64,000 nucleotides of DNA, taken from NCBI RefSeq assembly GCF_003724155.1, contig NZ_RJJQ01000003.1, forward strand, positions 217,304 through 281,303. The letters run 5' to 3'. Source of the stretch: Flexivirga caeni (GTDB lineage Bacteria > Actinomycetota > Actinomycetes > Actinomycetales > Dermatophilaceae). Below are positions 8,245 through 17,318 of this stretch, piece after piece; the first letter of the stretch is position 1, and each line of letters opens with the position of its first letter. Both the position numbers and the translations under genes were made by a program. Below the pieces are notes generated by a model. That model had not been told where the DNA came from and did no database searches. It saw nothing but the letters and a program-made list of their open reading frames with translations.

Positions 8245-10004
8245 TGGCCAGCATCGCCACGCCACGCGTCGGAGACGCCGGCGACACCGGTGACGCGCCT
8301 GTCGCCGCACGCACGCGCCATCCCGGCCGTACCTTCGTCAAGTGGATCACCGCCACAGACCACAAGGTGATCGGCAACCTCTACTTCATCACCTCGTTCG
8401 CGTTCTTCCTGGTCGGCGGTGTTCTCGCGCTGCTGATCCGAGCGGAGCTGGTGTCGCCCGGTCTGCAGATCGTCGACAACCCCGAGCAGTTCAACCAGCT
8501 GTTCACCATGCACGGCACGATCATGCTGCTGCTCTTCGCGACACCGCTGTTCGCCGGTTTCGCGAATGCGATCATGCCGCTGCAGATCGGTTCGCCGGAT
8601 GTGGCGTTCCCGCGGCTGAACATGCTCGCCTACTGGCTCTACCTCTTCGGTGGCCTGATCGCCAGCGCCGGCTTCCTCACCCCACAGGGTGCGGCCGCGT
8701 TCGGCTGGTTCGCCTACGCCCCACTGTCCAACGCGACCTACAGCCCCGGCCTCGGCGGCAACCTATGGGTCTTCGGTCTGGCTCTCAGTGGTTTCGGCAC
8801 CATCCTGGGTGCGGTCAACTTCATCACCACCATCATCTGCATGCGCGCGCCCGGTATGACGATGTTCCGGATGCCCATCTTCACCTGGGGCATCCTGATC
8901 ACCTCGATCCTGGTGCTGGTCGTCTTCCCGGTGCTGGCCGCGGCGCTGTTCGGGCTCGGCCTCGATCGCGTCATGGGAGCGCACGTCTTCGATCCACAGA
9001 CCGCCGGAGCGATGCTCTGGGAGCACATGTTCTGGTTCTTCGGACATCCGGAGGTCTACATCATCGCGCTGCCGTTCTTCGGCATCATCTCCGAGGTCAT
9101 CCCGGTCTTCTCCCGCAAGCCGGTCTTCGGGTACAAGACCCTGGTCTTCGCCACCATCTCGATCGCCGCGCTGTCGGTGAGCGTGTGGGCGCACCACATG
9201 TACGCCACCGGCCAGGTGCTGCTGCCGTTCTTCGCGATCATGACGATGCTGATCGCCGTCCCGACGGGTGTGAAGTTCGTCAACTGGGTCGGCACGATGT
9301 ATGGCGGGTCGCTCACCTTCGAGACACCGATGCTGTGGGCGATCGGCTTCCTGGTGACCTTCCTGTTCGGCGGTCTGACCGGCATCATCCTGGCCAGCCC
9401 GGCGCTGGACTTCAGCCTGACCGACTCCTACTTCGTGGTCGCGCACTTCCACTACGTCGTCTTCGGCACCGTGGTCTTCGCGATGTTCGCGGGCTGGTAT
9501 TTCTGGTGGCCGAAGATCACCGGCCGGATGCTCGACGAGCGGCTTGGCAAGTTGCACTTCTGGCTGCTGTTCATCGGCTTCCACACCACGTTCCTGATCC
9601 AGCACTGGCTCGGCGTCAAGGGCATGCCGCGGCGCTACGCCGACTACCTGCCCTCGGACGACTTCCAGTGGATGAACGACATCTCCTCCGTCGGCGCGCT
9701 CATCCTGGGCGTCTCGATGTTGCCGTTCATCTACAACGTCTGGAAGACCTGGCGCACCGCGCCCAAGGTCGAGGTCGACGACCCGTGGGGTTACGGTGCG
9801 TCGCTGGAGTGGGCCACCTCGTGCCCGCCGCCGCGGCACAACTTCGACTCCATTCCGCGGATCCGCTCCGAGCGCCCGGCGTTCGACCTGCACCATCCCG
9901 AAGCCGCGAAGTGGTCGGTCACACCGTCCACCGAGACCGTGTCGCAGCTGACCGGTGTCGGCGCGGATCAGTCATCCTCCGACTCAGCCGGAAAGGGAGA
10001 GTGA
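8244..10004 (+). CDS. ctaD: Cytochrome c oxidase subunit I (aa3 type)
   Basis: Catalytic heme a/a3-CuB subunit of 586 residues with twelve transmembrane helices. It reduces O2 to water and pumps protons. Ligand motifs visible are the His in FTMHGTIML, the CuB/cross-link region [10 protein letters not shown], the AHHMYATG segment and the heme pair in [14 protein letters not shown] 8244 overlaps the ctaC TAA by one base and has GAAGGAG eight bases upstream; the longer in-frame opening from 8190 lies inside ctaC. The hydrophilic N-terminal and C-terminal extensions are usual for actinobacterial CtaD, which forms a supercomplex with the bcc complex encoded nearby. Confidence 0.97.
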   Translation: MASIATPRVGDAGDTGDAPVAARTRHPGRTFVKWITATDHKVIGNLYFITSFAFFLVGGVLALLIRAELVSPGLQIVDNPEQFNQLFTMHGTIMLLLFATPLFAGFANAIMPLQIGSPDVAFPRLNMLAYWLYLFGGLIASAGFLTPQGAAAFGWFAYAPLSNATYSPGLGGNLWVFGLALSGFGTILGAVNFITTIICMRAPGMTMFRMPIFTWGILITSILVLVVFPVLAAALFGLGLDRVMGAHVFDPQTAGAMLWEHMFWFFGHPEVYIIALPFFGIISEVIPVFSRKPVFGYKTLVFATISIAALSVSVWAHHMYATGQVLLPFFAIMTMLIAVPTGVKFVNWVGTMYGGSLTFETPMLWAIGFLVTFLFGGLTGIILASPALDFSLTDSYFVVAHFHYVVFGTVVFAMFAGWYFWWPKITGRMLDERLGKLHFWLLFIGFHTTFLIQHWLGVKGMPRRYADYLPSDDFQWMNDISSVGALILGVSMLPFIYNVWKTWRTAPKVEVDDPWGYGASLEWATSCPPPRHNFDSIPRIRSERPAFDLHHPEAAKWSVTPSTETVSQLTGVGADQSSSDSAGKGE

Positions 10005-10013
10005 GGCTCGCCC

Positions 10014-10415
10014 ATGAAGGTCGAATTCAAGCTTTTCGCCGTGCTGTTCCTGTTCTCCGCCCTGATGGGCACGATCTACGGCATCTTCACGAACTGGACG
10101 GAGCCGGTCGGTGCGGTCGCGCTCTATCTGACCGGCGCGCTGTGCGCCCTGATCGGCGGGTTCCTGTGGTGGACCGGCCGTAAGATCGACCTGCGCCCGG
10201 ATGACGACCCACTCGGCGAGCACAGCGACGTCGAGGGTGACTACGGCTTCTTCAGCCCGCACTCCTGGTGGCCGCTGTTCCTCGGCGCCGCGCTGGCGCT
10301 GATCGCGCTCGGCCTGGCGGTCGGCTGGTGGCTGGTCATGCTCGGTGTCCCGCTGGTCGCCCTGGCCGCCATCGGGTGGGTCTTCGAGTACTTCCACGGC
10401 GAGCACGCCATCTGA
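10014..10415 (+). CDS. ctaF: Cytochrome c oxidase subunit IV
   Basis: Actinobacterial-type subunit IV of 133 residues, part of the aa3-bcc supercomplex. Four hydrophobic segments are visible: LFAVLFLFSALMGTIYGIF, a second near residue 35-52, and two C-terminal ones. Between them is the conserved hydrophilic loop with GDYGFFSPHSWWPL. The ATG at 10014 follows a GGAAAGGGAG Shine-Dalgarno and sits nine bases after ctaD. It is the last gene of the + strand oxidase operon and is followed by a strong hairpin terminator. Confidence 0.93.
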   Translation: MKVEFKLFAVLFLFSALMGTIYGIFTNWTEPVGAVALYLTGALCALIGGFLWWTGRKIDLRPDDDPLGEHSDVEGDYGFFSPHSWWPLFLGAALALIALGLAVGWWLVMLGVPLVALAAIGWVFEYFHGEHAI

Positions 10416-10422
10416 TTCCCTC

Positions 10423-10468
10423 CGCGAGCGGCCCGTCATACCTGCTGGGTATGGCGGGCCGCTTCGCG
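10423..10468 (+). terminator. Rho-independent-type terminator after ctaF
   Basis: Stem 10428-10442 pairs with 10448-10462 (one G-U wobble), extended by CGCGA 10423-10427 with 10464-10468 around a bulge; five-base loop. Each arm contains one copy of the GTATGNC/GNCATAC heptamer. No gene is seen from here to 10684. Confidence 0.75.
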
Positions 10469-10684
10469 TGGTCAGCTGTAGTGACCCGTGATCCAGCGAA
10501 CGACCAAGCGCAGCAACGGTGTGGCGACGCTCGGCGGGGTGCGCAGGTCGAGTGGCTGTCCGCGGAGCCCGCAGTGTGCGACCCGTGCGACAGTCGAAGC
10601 GGGCCTGCGGGCGCAGCAGGCGCGGCTCGACTGGTGTGATTGGTTGCAGCAGAGGTTGATTCGCGTCCAGCCGGGCTCAGGCGG

Positions 10685-11044
10685 CTAGCCCCAGCCGAGT
10701 TCGTGCAGCCGCTCGTCGCTGATGCCGAAATGGTGGCCGATCTCGTGCAACACGGTGACTCGGATCTGTTCCAGCAGTTGGGCGCGCGTGTGACAGTAGC
10801 GGGTCAGCGGGCCGCGGAAGATGTAGATGTGGTCGGGTAGATTGCCCAGCCCGTAGCCGGAGTCGCGCGCCGTGAGCGGCACACCGACATACAGGCCGAG
10901 CAATCCGGGTGTGCTGCCCGGTGCCGGCTCGTCCTCCACCGTGATCGCGACATTGTCGAGGCGGTCCAGCAGGTCCTGGGGGATTGTGTCCAGCGCGTCC
11001 GCGACGGCGTTCTCGAAGTCGTCCCGGCTCATCGCAATCGGCAT
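10685..11044 (-). CDS. Small zincin-like metallopeptidase family protein
   Basis: Soluble protein of 119 residues with an extended zinc motif HEIGHHFGISDERL near the C-terminus (HExxHxxGxxD), typical of the minimal zincin family found in actinobacteria and proteobacteria. The upstream sequence shows GLYVGVPLTARD and PDHIYIFRGP, also conserved in that family. There is no signal peptide or membrane segment. The ATG at 11044 is supported by a TAGTCT box six bases upstream. It stands between the facing ctaCDF and qcr operons and reads with the latter after the qcrB terminator. Its substrate is unknown. Confidence 0.85.
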   Translation of the reverse strand: MPIAMSRDDFENAVADALDTIPQDLLDRLDNVAITVEDEPAPGSTPGLLGLYVGVPLTARDSGYGLGNLPDHIYIFRGPLTRYCHTRAQLLEQIRVTVLHEIGHHFGISDERLHELGWG

Positions 11045-11050
11045 GCGTGC

Positions 11051-11056
11051 AGACTA
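11051..11056 (-). promoter_or_regulatory. -10 element TAGTCT of the zincin-like gene
   Basis: TANNNT hexamer (read on -) six bases before ATG 11044; predicts a leaderless transcript. Confidence 0.45.
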
Positions 11057-11114
11057 ACCCGCGCCGTAACCCCTCGAGCGTCGAAGGTTACGTACGGCCC
11101 CCAGCCCGGACATG

Positions 11115-11153
11115 CGTCAGCCACGCCCCCGGAGTTGGGGAGCGCGGCTGACG
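11115..11153 (-). terminator. Hairpin terminator downstream of qcrB
   Basis: CGTCAGCC at 11115 pairs with GGCTGACG ending at 11153; the stem continues with one mismatch through CGC/GCG and C4/G4 around a six-base loop, 17 bases after the qcrB stop. Confidence 0.6.
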
Positions 11154-11169
11154 GCGGGGGAGCGGAGGC

Positions 11170-12966
11170 TCAGTCCTGCTTGTCGTGCGGTGCCGGGTGA
11201 CCGTAGGCGTGTGACGCCCCGATCTCCTCGGCGCCACCGTGAATGTGCCCGGACTCCGCCTCGTCGGGGTGCGACTCGATCGCCTCGGTGGCGTGACCGT
11301 CGTGGTGTGCTGCCGCCAGCTCCAGCGGGGTGACCGGCTCGATGCGGTCCTTGAAGAAGTAGTGCGAGACGCGGGCGCGGAGTCGTTCCTTGCGCGCACC
11401 CTTGCGGCGCACCCCGTGCTCGTCGGTGGCCGGTGGCAGCCCCATCGGCTCCGGCGACACGAAGTCGACCAACCGCCAGCGCTGGTAGGCGTCCAGTTCC
11501 TGGTGCACCTCGAAGAAGCGGCCCTTCCCGGTGCGCATCAGGCGACCCGTTTCACGACCGTGCAGGAGCAGGTCACGGTCCGCACGCTGCAGCGACAGGC
11601 ACAACCGTTTGACGACCCAGAACACGACGATCGGCGCGACGATCAGCGCGACCCGGAAGGTCTCGGTGATGTCGTCGATCGACAGGTCGAACTTGATCGC
11701 GATGATGTCGTTGCCACATGCAGCGAACAGGATGCCGTAGAAGGTGATGGCTGCCATGCCGAGCCCGGTGCGGGTCGGCCGGTTGCGCGGGCGGTCCAGT
11801 AGGTGGTGTTCCTCGTTGTCGCCGGTCACCCACTTCTCGATGAACGGGTAGACGCCCATCACCGTCCACAGGATCGGGATCATCAAGATCGCCCCGATCA
11901 TGATGTTGAAGCTCCACGTGCGATGGAAGAGATTGAATTCCAGGAAGCCCGGCAACAATCGCAACGCACCGTCGGCGAAGCCCATATACCAGTCCGGCTG
12001 GGAGCCGGCGGTGATCATGGTGGGCTCGTAGGGGCCGTACATCCAGATCGGGTTGATCGAGACCAGGCCGGCGATCAGTGCGGTGACACCGAAGACCACG
12101 AAGAAGAAGCCGCCGGCCTTGGCCGCGTAGACCGGCATCATCGGGAAGCCGACGACGTTCTTGTTGGTGCGGCCCGGCCCGGGGTACTGGGTGTGCTTGT
12201 GCACCATCACCAGGATGATGTGGGCCGTGAATAACCCGATCAGTGCCGCCGGCAGCAGCAACACGTGGATCGTGAAGAAACGGGGAATGATGTCCTGCCC
12301 CGGGAAGCCGCCGCCGAAGAGGAGGTAGCTGACGTAGGTGCCGATGACCGGGATGGACAGGATGAAGCCCTGCATGGCGCGGATGCCGGTGCCGGAGAGC
12401 AGGTCGTCGGGCAGCGAGTAGCCGATGAAGCCCTCGACCATGGCGAGCATCGCGAGCAGCAGCCCGATGATCCAGTTGATCTCGCGCGGCTTGCGGAACG
12501 CGCCGGTGAAGAACACGCGGAACATGTGCAGCGCGATGGACACCACGAAGATCAGCGCGGACCAGTGGTGGATCTGCCGGATCAGCAGACCGCCCTTGAC
12601 ATCCATCGAGATGTGCACGGTCGAGGCGAATGCCTCGCTCATCTGCACGCCCTTGAGCGGCACGTAGGAGCCGGTGTACGTCGTCTCGCCCATGCTCGGC
12701 ACGAACCAGAAGGTCAGGAAGGTGCCGCTGATCAGCAGGATGATCAGCGAGTACATCGCGATCTCGCCCAGCATGAACGACCAGTGGTCCGGGAAGACCT
12801 TCTTCATCAGATAGCTGATGCCCTTGGCCGACCCCGTGCGCTCGTCAACCCAGCTGGCGACGGCGCCGACCGGGCCGCCGTCCTTGTTCGCGGGCGCGTC
12901 CTTCTTGTCGTCGGCACGCAGCGCGTCAGCTGTGCTGTGTGCCCTCTCCTGCCCGACAGCGGTCAT
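11170..12966 (-). CDS. qcrB: Menaquinol-cytochrome c reductase cytochrome b subunit
   Basis: Cytochrome b of the actinobacterial bcc complex, 598 residues, oxidising menaquinol and passing electrons to QcrA and QcrC. Heme-ligating His pairs lie in helices around IRQIHHWSALIFVVSIALHM and the segment near IHVLLLPAALIGLFTAHI. The Qo-site motif appears as GPYEP near residue 310. About eight to nine transmembrane helices are present. The C-terminal ~170 residues are hydrophilic, and the last 50 hold nine His residues. ATG 12966 overlaps the qcrA stop by one base (TGATG). It is the last gene of ctaE-qcrC-qcrA-qcrB. Confidence 0.96.
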   Translation of the reverse strand: MTAVGQERAHSTADALRADDKKDAPANKDGGPVGAVASWVDERTGSAKGISYLMKKVFPDHWSFMLGEIAMYSLIILLISGTFLTFWFVPSMGETTYTGSYVPLKGVQMSEAFASTVHISMDVKGGLLIRQIHHWSALIFVVSIALHMFRVFFTGAFRKPREINWIIGLLLAMLAMVEGFIGYSLPDDLLSGTGIRAMQGFILSIPVIGTYVSYLLFGGGFPGQDIIPRFFTIHVLLLPAALIGLFTAHIILVMVHKHTQYPGPGRTNKNVVGFPMMPVYAAKAGGFFFVVFGVTALIAGLVSINPIWMYGPYEPTMITAGSQPDWYMGFADGALRLLPGFLEFNLFHRTWSFNIMIGAILMIPILWTVMGVYPFIEKWVTGDNEEHHLLDRPRNRPTRTGLGMAAITFYGILFAACGNDIIAIKFDLSIDDITETFRVALIVAPIVVFWVVKRLCLSLQRADRDLLLHGRETGRLMRTGKGRFFEVHQELDAYQRWRLVDFVSPEPMGLPPATDEHGVRRKGARKERLRARVSHYFFKDRIEPVTPLELAAAHHDGHATEAIESHPDEAESGHIHGGAEEIGASHAYGHPAPHDKQD

Positions 12967-14108
12967 CAGCCACGCTCCCAGAAGCTCGGGCCGACCGGTT
13001 GTTCGAAACCGTGCGGCGCGTAGAGGTACCCGTCATCGTCCACTTCGATCTGCAGTTGCGGCAACGGCCGCTTCGCCGGTCCGAAGATGACCTTGCAGTC
13101 GTCGGCCACGTCGAAGGTCGACTGGTGACACGGGCACAACAGGTGGTGCGTGGTCTGCTCGTAGAGGCCCACCGAGCAGCCGACGTGGGTGCAGATCTTG
13201 GAGAAGGCGACGACGCCATTCAGGCCCCAGTCGCGCTCCCGCGCACTCTTGATGAGGTTCTCCTGCATCGCGATCAGGATGACTGCGGCCTTGACCTTCT
13301 CGTTGGACGGCTCGGGCGTGTCATTGATGCCTTCGGGCAGCACGTGGAACACCGAGCCGAGGGTGACATCGGACAGCCGGATCGCGGTGCCATCGGGGTC
13401 GCGCATCAACCGGCGTGGACGGGTCACCACCTTGCCGTCCCGCATCTCCGGCTTACCGTCGGCGTTCAGCACCGGCACACCGGTGTCCCAAAGAGTGGTC
13501 TTGAGGTCGTGCACGTCGCCGCGGATGGGGCCGAGACCGCCGATGAGCTGCAGGCCGAGCGGCACGGCGAAGATGCCGAGAGCGCCACCCAGTGTGTACT
13601 TGATCAGCGGGCGCCGGTTGATCTGCGACCCTTCGGCGCCGCCGCTCATGACCGCGACGAATCCGGCGCGGGCCTCGTCACTGGAACGCATCGGGTGACG
13701 TTCTTCGACGACTTCCTCGTCGGGCATCAGCGTCTTGGCCCAGTGGATCGCGCCGAGGCCGATGCCGAGTAGTGAAAGCGCCAGGGTCACGCCGAGGGCG
13801 ACATTGAGTGCGTGCACCTTGCCGAGGATCGGCAGGATCACATCGGCGTCCTTGCCGATCATCGCGTAGGCGATGACGAACAGCACGGTCGCGACCATCG
13901 AGATGGTGAAGAGCGCGGCCACCTGTCGTTCACTGCGCTTCGCAGCGGCCGGGTCGGTGTCGCCGAGGCGGTGCACATGCGGCGGCAGGCCCGGGTTCTC
14001 GAAGTGGGCGGGCGCGTGCTGCTCATCGCGGGTCGCGACTGCACTGCCCGACTCGTCCTGGCTCACGGCGGGCTCCTTCGGGATCGAGGCGTCGGTGTCG
14101 TCAGTCAT
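12966..14108 (-). CDS. qcrA: Rieske iron-sulfur subunit of the bcc complex
   Basis: Rieske protein of 380 residues. The 2Fe-2S ligands are in CTHVGC and CPCHQS near residues 305 and 325, followed by a GPAKRPLPQL loop. As in other actinobacteria there are three N-terminal transmembrane segments (around 85-105, 120-145 and 190-215) rather than one, which lets QcrA anchor the supercomplex. The N-terminal 70 residues are hydrophilic. ATG 14108 overlaps the qcrC stop by one base, so translation of the qcr genes is coupled. The Fe-S cluster could be supplied by the ErpA-type carrier encoded at 2964. Confidence 0.96.
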   Translation of the reverse strand: MTDDTDASIPKEPAVSQDESGSAVATRDEQHAPAHFENPGLPPHVHRLGDTDPAAAKRSERQVAALFTISMVATVLFVIAYAMIGKDADVILPILGKVHALNVALGVTLALSLLGIGLGAIHWAKTLMPDEEVVEERHPMRSSDEARAGFVAVMSGGAEGSQINRRPLIKYTLGGALGIFAVPLGLQLIGGLGPIRGDVHDLKTTLWDTGVPVLNADGKPEMRDGKVVTRPRRLMRDPDGTAIRLSDVTLGSVFHVLPEGINDTPEPSNEKVKAAVILIAMQENLIKSARERDWGLNGVVAFSKICTHVGCSVGLYEQTTHHLLCPCHQSTFDVADDCKVIFGPAKRPLPQLQIEVDDDGYLYAPHGFEQPVGPSFWERG

Positions 14109-14887
14109 CAGGCGGCCTTCTTACCGAGCCAGATGGCGATCAGGATCAGCACGCCGATGCCGAAGGTCCAGGCGAACAGGCCCTCGGGCACCGGGCCGAG
14201 GTTGCCCAAACTCCAGCCGCCGGGGCTGGGCTCAGTCTTGACGTTCTGCAGGAAGGAGATGATGTCCTTCTTGTCCTGCGGGCTGAGGTTGGAGTTGTTG
14301 AAGACCGGCATCGACTGTGGGCCGGTGAGCATCGCCTCGTACATGTGCCGGCCCGACACGTCCATCAGGCTCGGCGCGAACTTGCCGCGGGTCAGCGCAC
14401 CGCCGGAGCCGGCGAAGTTGTGACACATGGCGCAGTTGACGCGGAACAATTCGCCACCCTTGGCAATGTCGCCGCCGCCGCTGGTCAGGCTACTGGGGGG
14501 AATCCCGGGGCCGACCCCGAGAGAGGCGACGTAAGCGGCCAGCTGGGAGATCTCCTCACTGCTGAACTGCACCTTGCCCTGCCGTGCTTGCACCGCGGGG
14601 TTGGCCAGCGGCATACGGCCCGTGCCGACCTGGAAGTCGACCGCTGCGGCGCCGACGCCCACCAGCGACGGGCCGCCGTCACCACCGGCCGCTTCGAGAC
14701 CGTGACAGGTGGCACAGTTGGCCAGGAAGAGGTTGTGACCGGCCGCGACAGCCTGGGTGTCACCGCTGGCCGCGTCGGCGTTCTTCGGGGCGAATGCCGC
14801 GTAGAGACCGCCGGTCAGGATCAGGCCCAGCAGCAGCACAACCGCTATTGCTGCCGGATGGCGGCGGCGGGCAACGAGGGAACTCAC
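14108..14887 (-). CDS. qcrC: Di-heme cytochrome c subunit of the bcc complex
   Basis: Membrane-bound cytochrome cc of 259 residues with two CxxCH heme sites, CATCH near residue 65 and CAMCH near 164, each in a cytochrome c fold. This arrangement replaces a soluble cytochrome c and passes electrons directly to CtaC. An N-terminal anchor (AIAVVLLLGLILTGGLYAAF) and a C-terminal transmembrane helix are present. The open frame extends to 14992 but would overlap ctaE; GTG 14887, with AGGAC upstream, gives the family-typical N-terminus with basic residues before the anchor. A 58-base gap separates it from ctaE. Confidence 0.93.
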   Translation of the reverse strand: MSSLVARRRHPAAIAVVLLLGLILTGGLYAAFAPKNADAASGDTQAVAAGHNLFLANCATCHGLEAAGGDGGPSLVGVGAAAVDFQVGTGRMPLANPAVQARQGKVQFSSEEISQLAAYVASLGVGPGIPPSSLTSGGGDIAKGGELFRVNCAMCHNFAGSGGALTRGKFAPSLMDVSGRHMYEAMLTGPQSMPVFNNSNLSPQDKKDIISFLQNVKTEPSPGGWSLGNLGPVPEGLFAWTFGIGVLILIAIWLGKKAA

Positions 14888-14945
14888 GAAGTCGTCCTGT
14901 CGTCGGGGGTGGAGTAGTGGATGAGCAACATCGGAACGCTCCTCA

Positions 14946-15608
14946 TCACTTGAGCAGGTAGATGGTCGCGAACAGGGCGATCCAGACGACATCGACGAAG
15001 TGCCAGTAGTAGGACACGACGATCGCGCCGGTGACTTGGTGGTGGGTGAACTTCTTGGCGGTGAAGGTGCGGCCGATGATGAGCAGGAAGGCCATCAGGC
15101 CGCCGGTGACGTGCAGCGCGTGGAAGCCGGTCGTCATGTAGAACATCGAGCCGTAGGCGTCGGAGTTCAGCGAGATGCCGTCGCCGAACATGTTCGAGTA
15201 TTCGAGGACCTGGCCGGAGACGAAGATCGCACCGAAGAGGAAGGCCAGGACGTACCACTCGCGCATGCCCCAGGTGGTCACCTGCCACAGCCGGCCGTCG
15301 CGGTGCGGCTTGCCCGCCTCCGCCTTGAACACGCCGAACTGGCACCAGACCGAGGAGATCACCAGGATGCAGGTGTTGCCGAAGGCATAGCCGACCTCGA
15401 GGTGGCTGGTGCGTTCGTGCCACAGCGGCCCGGCGACGGAGCGAATGGTGAAGTACATCGCGAACAGCCCCGCGAAGAACATCAACTCACTGGCCAGCCA
15501 CACCATGGTGCCGACTGCCGTCAGGTTGGGTCGACTGACAGGTCCATGACCTGCCGGGATCCGGGAATCGCTCGTATGAGCCGTCGTTGCGGTCGCCACG
15601 ATCGCCAT
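14946..15608 (-). CDS. ctaE: Cytochrome c oxidase subunit III
   Basis: Subunit III of the aa3 oxidase, 220 residues, with five transmembrane helices as in other short actinobacterial CtaE. Recognisable stretches are [20 protein letters not shown] near 38, [31 protein letters not shown] with the conserved His residues, and the C-terminal [20 protein letters not shown]. It is first in the ctaE-qcrCAB operon, as in mycobacteria. ATG 15608 follows an alanine/threonine-rich short N-terminus. The 182 bases between it and the next + gene must hold its promoter, but no convincing box could be picked. Confidence 0.96.
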   Translation of the reverse strand: MAIVATATTAHTSDSRIPAGHGPVSRPNLTAVGTMVWLASELMFFAGLFAMYFTIRSVAGPLWHERTSHLEVGYAFGNTCILVISSVWCQFGVFKAEAGKPHRDGRLWQVTTWGMREWYVLAFLFGAIFVSGQVLEYSNMFGDGISLNSDAYGSMFYMTTGFHALHVTGGLMAFLLIIGRTFTAKKFTHHQVTGAIVVSYYWHFVDVVWIALFATIYLLK

Positions 15609-15777
15609 TATGGCCCTAACCGGCCCGGCGCGCGCGCGCGACCCCCTAGCGAGTTCTGTTTCGTGTCAGCCGAACTGCGAGATGGTGCGGCGGCGGCGAG
15701 AATCGGCCCGGCATTCTTAGGTGCGCCTTCCTCCAGGACAACGCCCGGCTGCCGTCATACGTTCCCGCCCGGGCCAG

Positions 15778-15783
15778 TAGCAT
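15778..15783 (+). promoter_or_regulatory. -10 element TAGCAT of the receiver-like gene
   Basis: TANNNT hexamer seven bases before ATG 15791; predicts a leaderless transcript that may continue into trpD. Confidence 0.45.
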
Positions 15784-15790
15784 CCTGGGT

Positions 15791-16234
15791 ATGACGTCCT
15801 CCTCCGCAGTGGCACCCGCGGGCAATGCGACCGACGCGGTGCGTCACCTCACCGTCCTGCTCTACAGCGATGACATCGCCACTCGCGATGCGGTCCGGCT
15901 GGGTGTCGGCCGCCGGCCGGCGAAGGATGTGGAGATCGACAGCTGGCGTGAGTGCGCGACCCCCGCGGCGGTTGTCGAGGCCGTCGACAACGAGCGCTAC
16001 GACCTGCTGATCCTCGACGGGGAGGCAGCGAAGCTGGGCGGTCTGGGCCTCTGCCGGCAGCTGAAGAACGAAGTCTTCGACTGTCCGCCGGTGCTGGTGC
16101 TGACCGGCCGTCCGTCCGATGGCTGGCTCGCGGTGTGGTCGCAGTGCGACGCGGCGGTTCCGCACCCGATCGACCCGCTGGCGATCGGGTCGGCGATCGC
16201 CGACCTGGCGCGCCGCGGTCCTGTCGGCGGCTGA
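15791..16234 (+). CDS. Stand-alone receiver-like protein
   Basis: Protein of 147 residues with a response-regulator receiver fold and no output domain. The acidic pair is present in VLLYSDD near 25, the phosphoacceptor-type Asp in YDLLILDG near 75, and the switch Thr in VLVLTGRP near 105. The conserved Lys of the beta-5 strand is replaced (AAVPHP where KP is expected). Such proteins are conserved in actinobacteria upstream of trpD and next to ctaE, but their partner is unknown to me. Only 10 bases separate it from trpD, so the two are probably co-transcribed. Signalling activity is uncertain given the missing Lys. Confidence 0.65.
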   Translation: MTSSSAVAPAGNATDAVRHLTVLLYSDDIATRDAVRLGVGRRPAKDVEIDSWRECATPAAVVEAVDNERYDLLILDGEAAKLGGLGLCRQLKNEVFDCPPVLVLTGRPSDGWLAVWSQCDAAVPHPIDPLAIGSAIADLARRGPVGG

Positions 16235-16244
16235 GGGCGCTCGG

Positions 16245-17318
16245 ATGGCAGCCGACGTCTCCTGGCCACGACTGCTGAACACGCTGCTGGACGGTGTCGA
16301 CCTGTCCACCTCCGAGACCGAGTGGGCGATGAACCGGATCATGTCCGGGGAGGCGACCGGCTCGCAGATCGCCGGATTTCTGGTGGCATTGCGCGCCAAG
16401 GGGGAGACCGCCCCCGAGTTGCGGGGTCTCGCGGACGAGATGATCCGGCACGCGGTGCCGATCGAGGTGCCGGGCCGGACCCTCGACATCGTCGGGACGG
16501 GCGGCGACGGCGCACACACGGTCAACATCTCCACGATGTCCGCGATCGTGGCTGCCGGTGCTGGTGTCACGCTGGTCAAGCACGGCAATCGGGCGGCATC
16601 GTCCAGTTCGGGTGCCGCGGACGTGCTGGAAGCCCTCGGCATCCGGCTGGACCTCACGGCGCCCCAGGTCGCCCACGTGGCGCGGGAGGCGGGCATCACC
16701 TTCTGTTTCGCGCAGACCTTCCACCCGTCGTTCCGCTTCACGGCGCCGACGCGCAGCGAGCTCGGCGTCCGCACGGCGTTCAACGTGCTCGGCCCGCTGA
16801 CCAATCCGGCGGGTCCGCGCTACGCCTCGATCGGCGCTGCCGACCCGCGCATGCTGCCGCTCATGGCGGGGGTGTTCGCCGACCGCCGTCGCAATGCCGC
16901 AGTGTCCCGCGGCGACGACGGTCTGGACGAGGTGACGGTGACGACCACCTCGACCGTCCACTGGGTCAGTGACGGCGAGGTCAGCGTCCACTCCATCGAT
17001 CCGCGCGACCACGGCGTGAGCATCGCGCAGCTGGAGGCGCTGCGCGGGGGAGACGCGGCATACAACGCGCAGGTCGCCCGCGACGTGCTCGCCGGTGCTC
17101 CCGGTGCGGTGCGGGACGCCGTCGTGCTCAACGCCGGACTTGCGCTGGCAGTCGTGGCTGCGGGGGAGCAGCAGGGCCGGTTCGGCGGATATGACGACCT
17201 GAACGCGGCGCTGGACGCGGGTATGGCGCAGGCGCGTCAGTCGATCGACACCGGCTCCGCCGCGGCAGTGGTCGACCGCTGGGCCGTGGCCACCGAGCAG
17301 GTCCGGGCGTCGGCCTAG
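16245..17318 (+). CDS. trpD: Anthranilate phosphoribosyltransferase
   Basis: Second committed enzyme of tryptophan synthesis, 357 residues, joining anthranilate and PRPP. The PRPP-binding glycine loop GTGGDGAHTVNIST lies near residue 84 and KHGNRAASSSSGAAD near 111. RTAFNVLGPLTNPA, near 170, belongs to the anthranilate channel. ATG 16245 is chosen over the longer opening at 16119, which overlaps the receiver-like gene. The stop codon shares the palindrome CTAG with the stop of the convergent Lrp-type gene. Other trp genes are not in the window, as in M. tuberculosis, where trpD is also detached. Confidence 0.95.
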   Translation: MAADVSWPRLLNTLLDGVDLSTSETEWAMNRIMSGEATGSQIAGFLVALRAKGETAPELRGLADEMIRHAVPIEVPGRTLDIVGTGGDGAHTVNISTMSAIVAAGAGVTLVKHGNRAASSSSGAADVLEALGIRLDLTAPQVAHVAREAGITFCFAQTFHPSFRFTAPTRSELGVRTAFNVLGPLTNPAGPRYASIGAADPRMLPLMAGVFADRRRNAAVSRGDDGLDEVTVTTTSTVHWVSDGEVSVHSIDPRDHGVSIAQLEALRGGDAAYNAQVARDVLAGAPGAVRDAVVLNAGLALAVVAAGEQQGRFGGYDDLNAALDAGMAQARQSIDTGSAAAVVDRWAVATEQVRASA

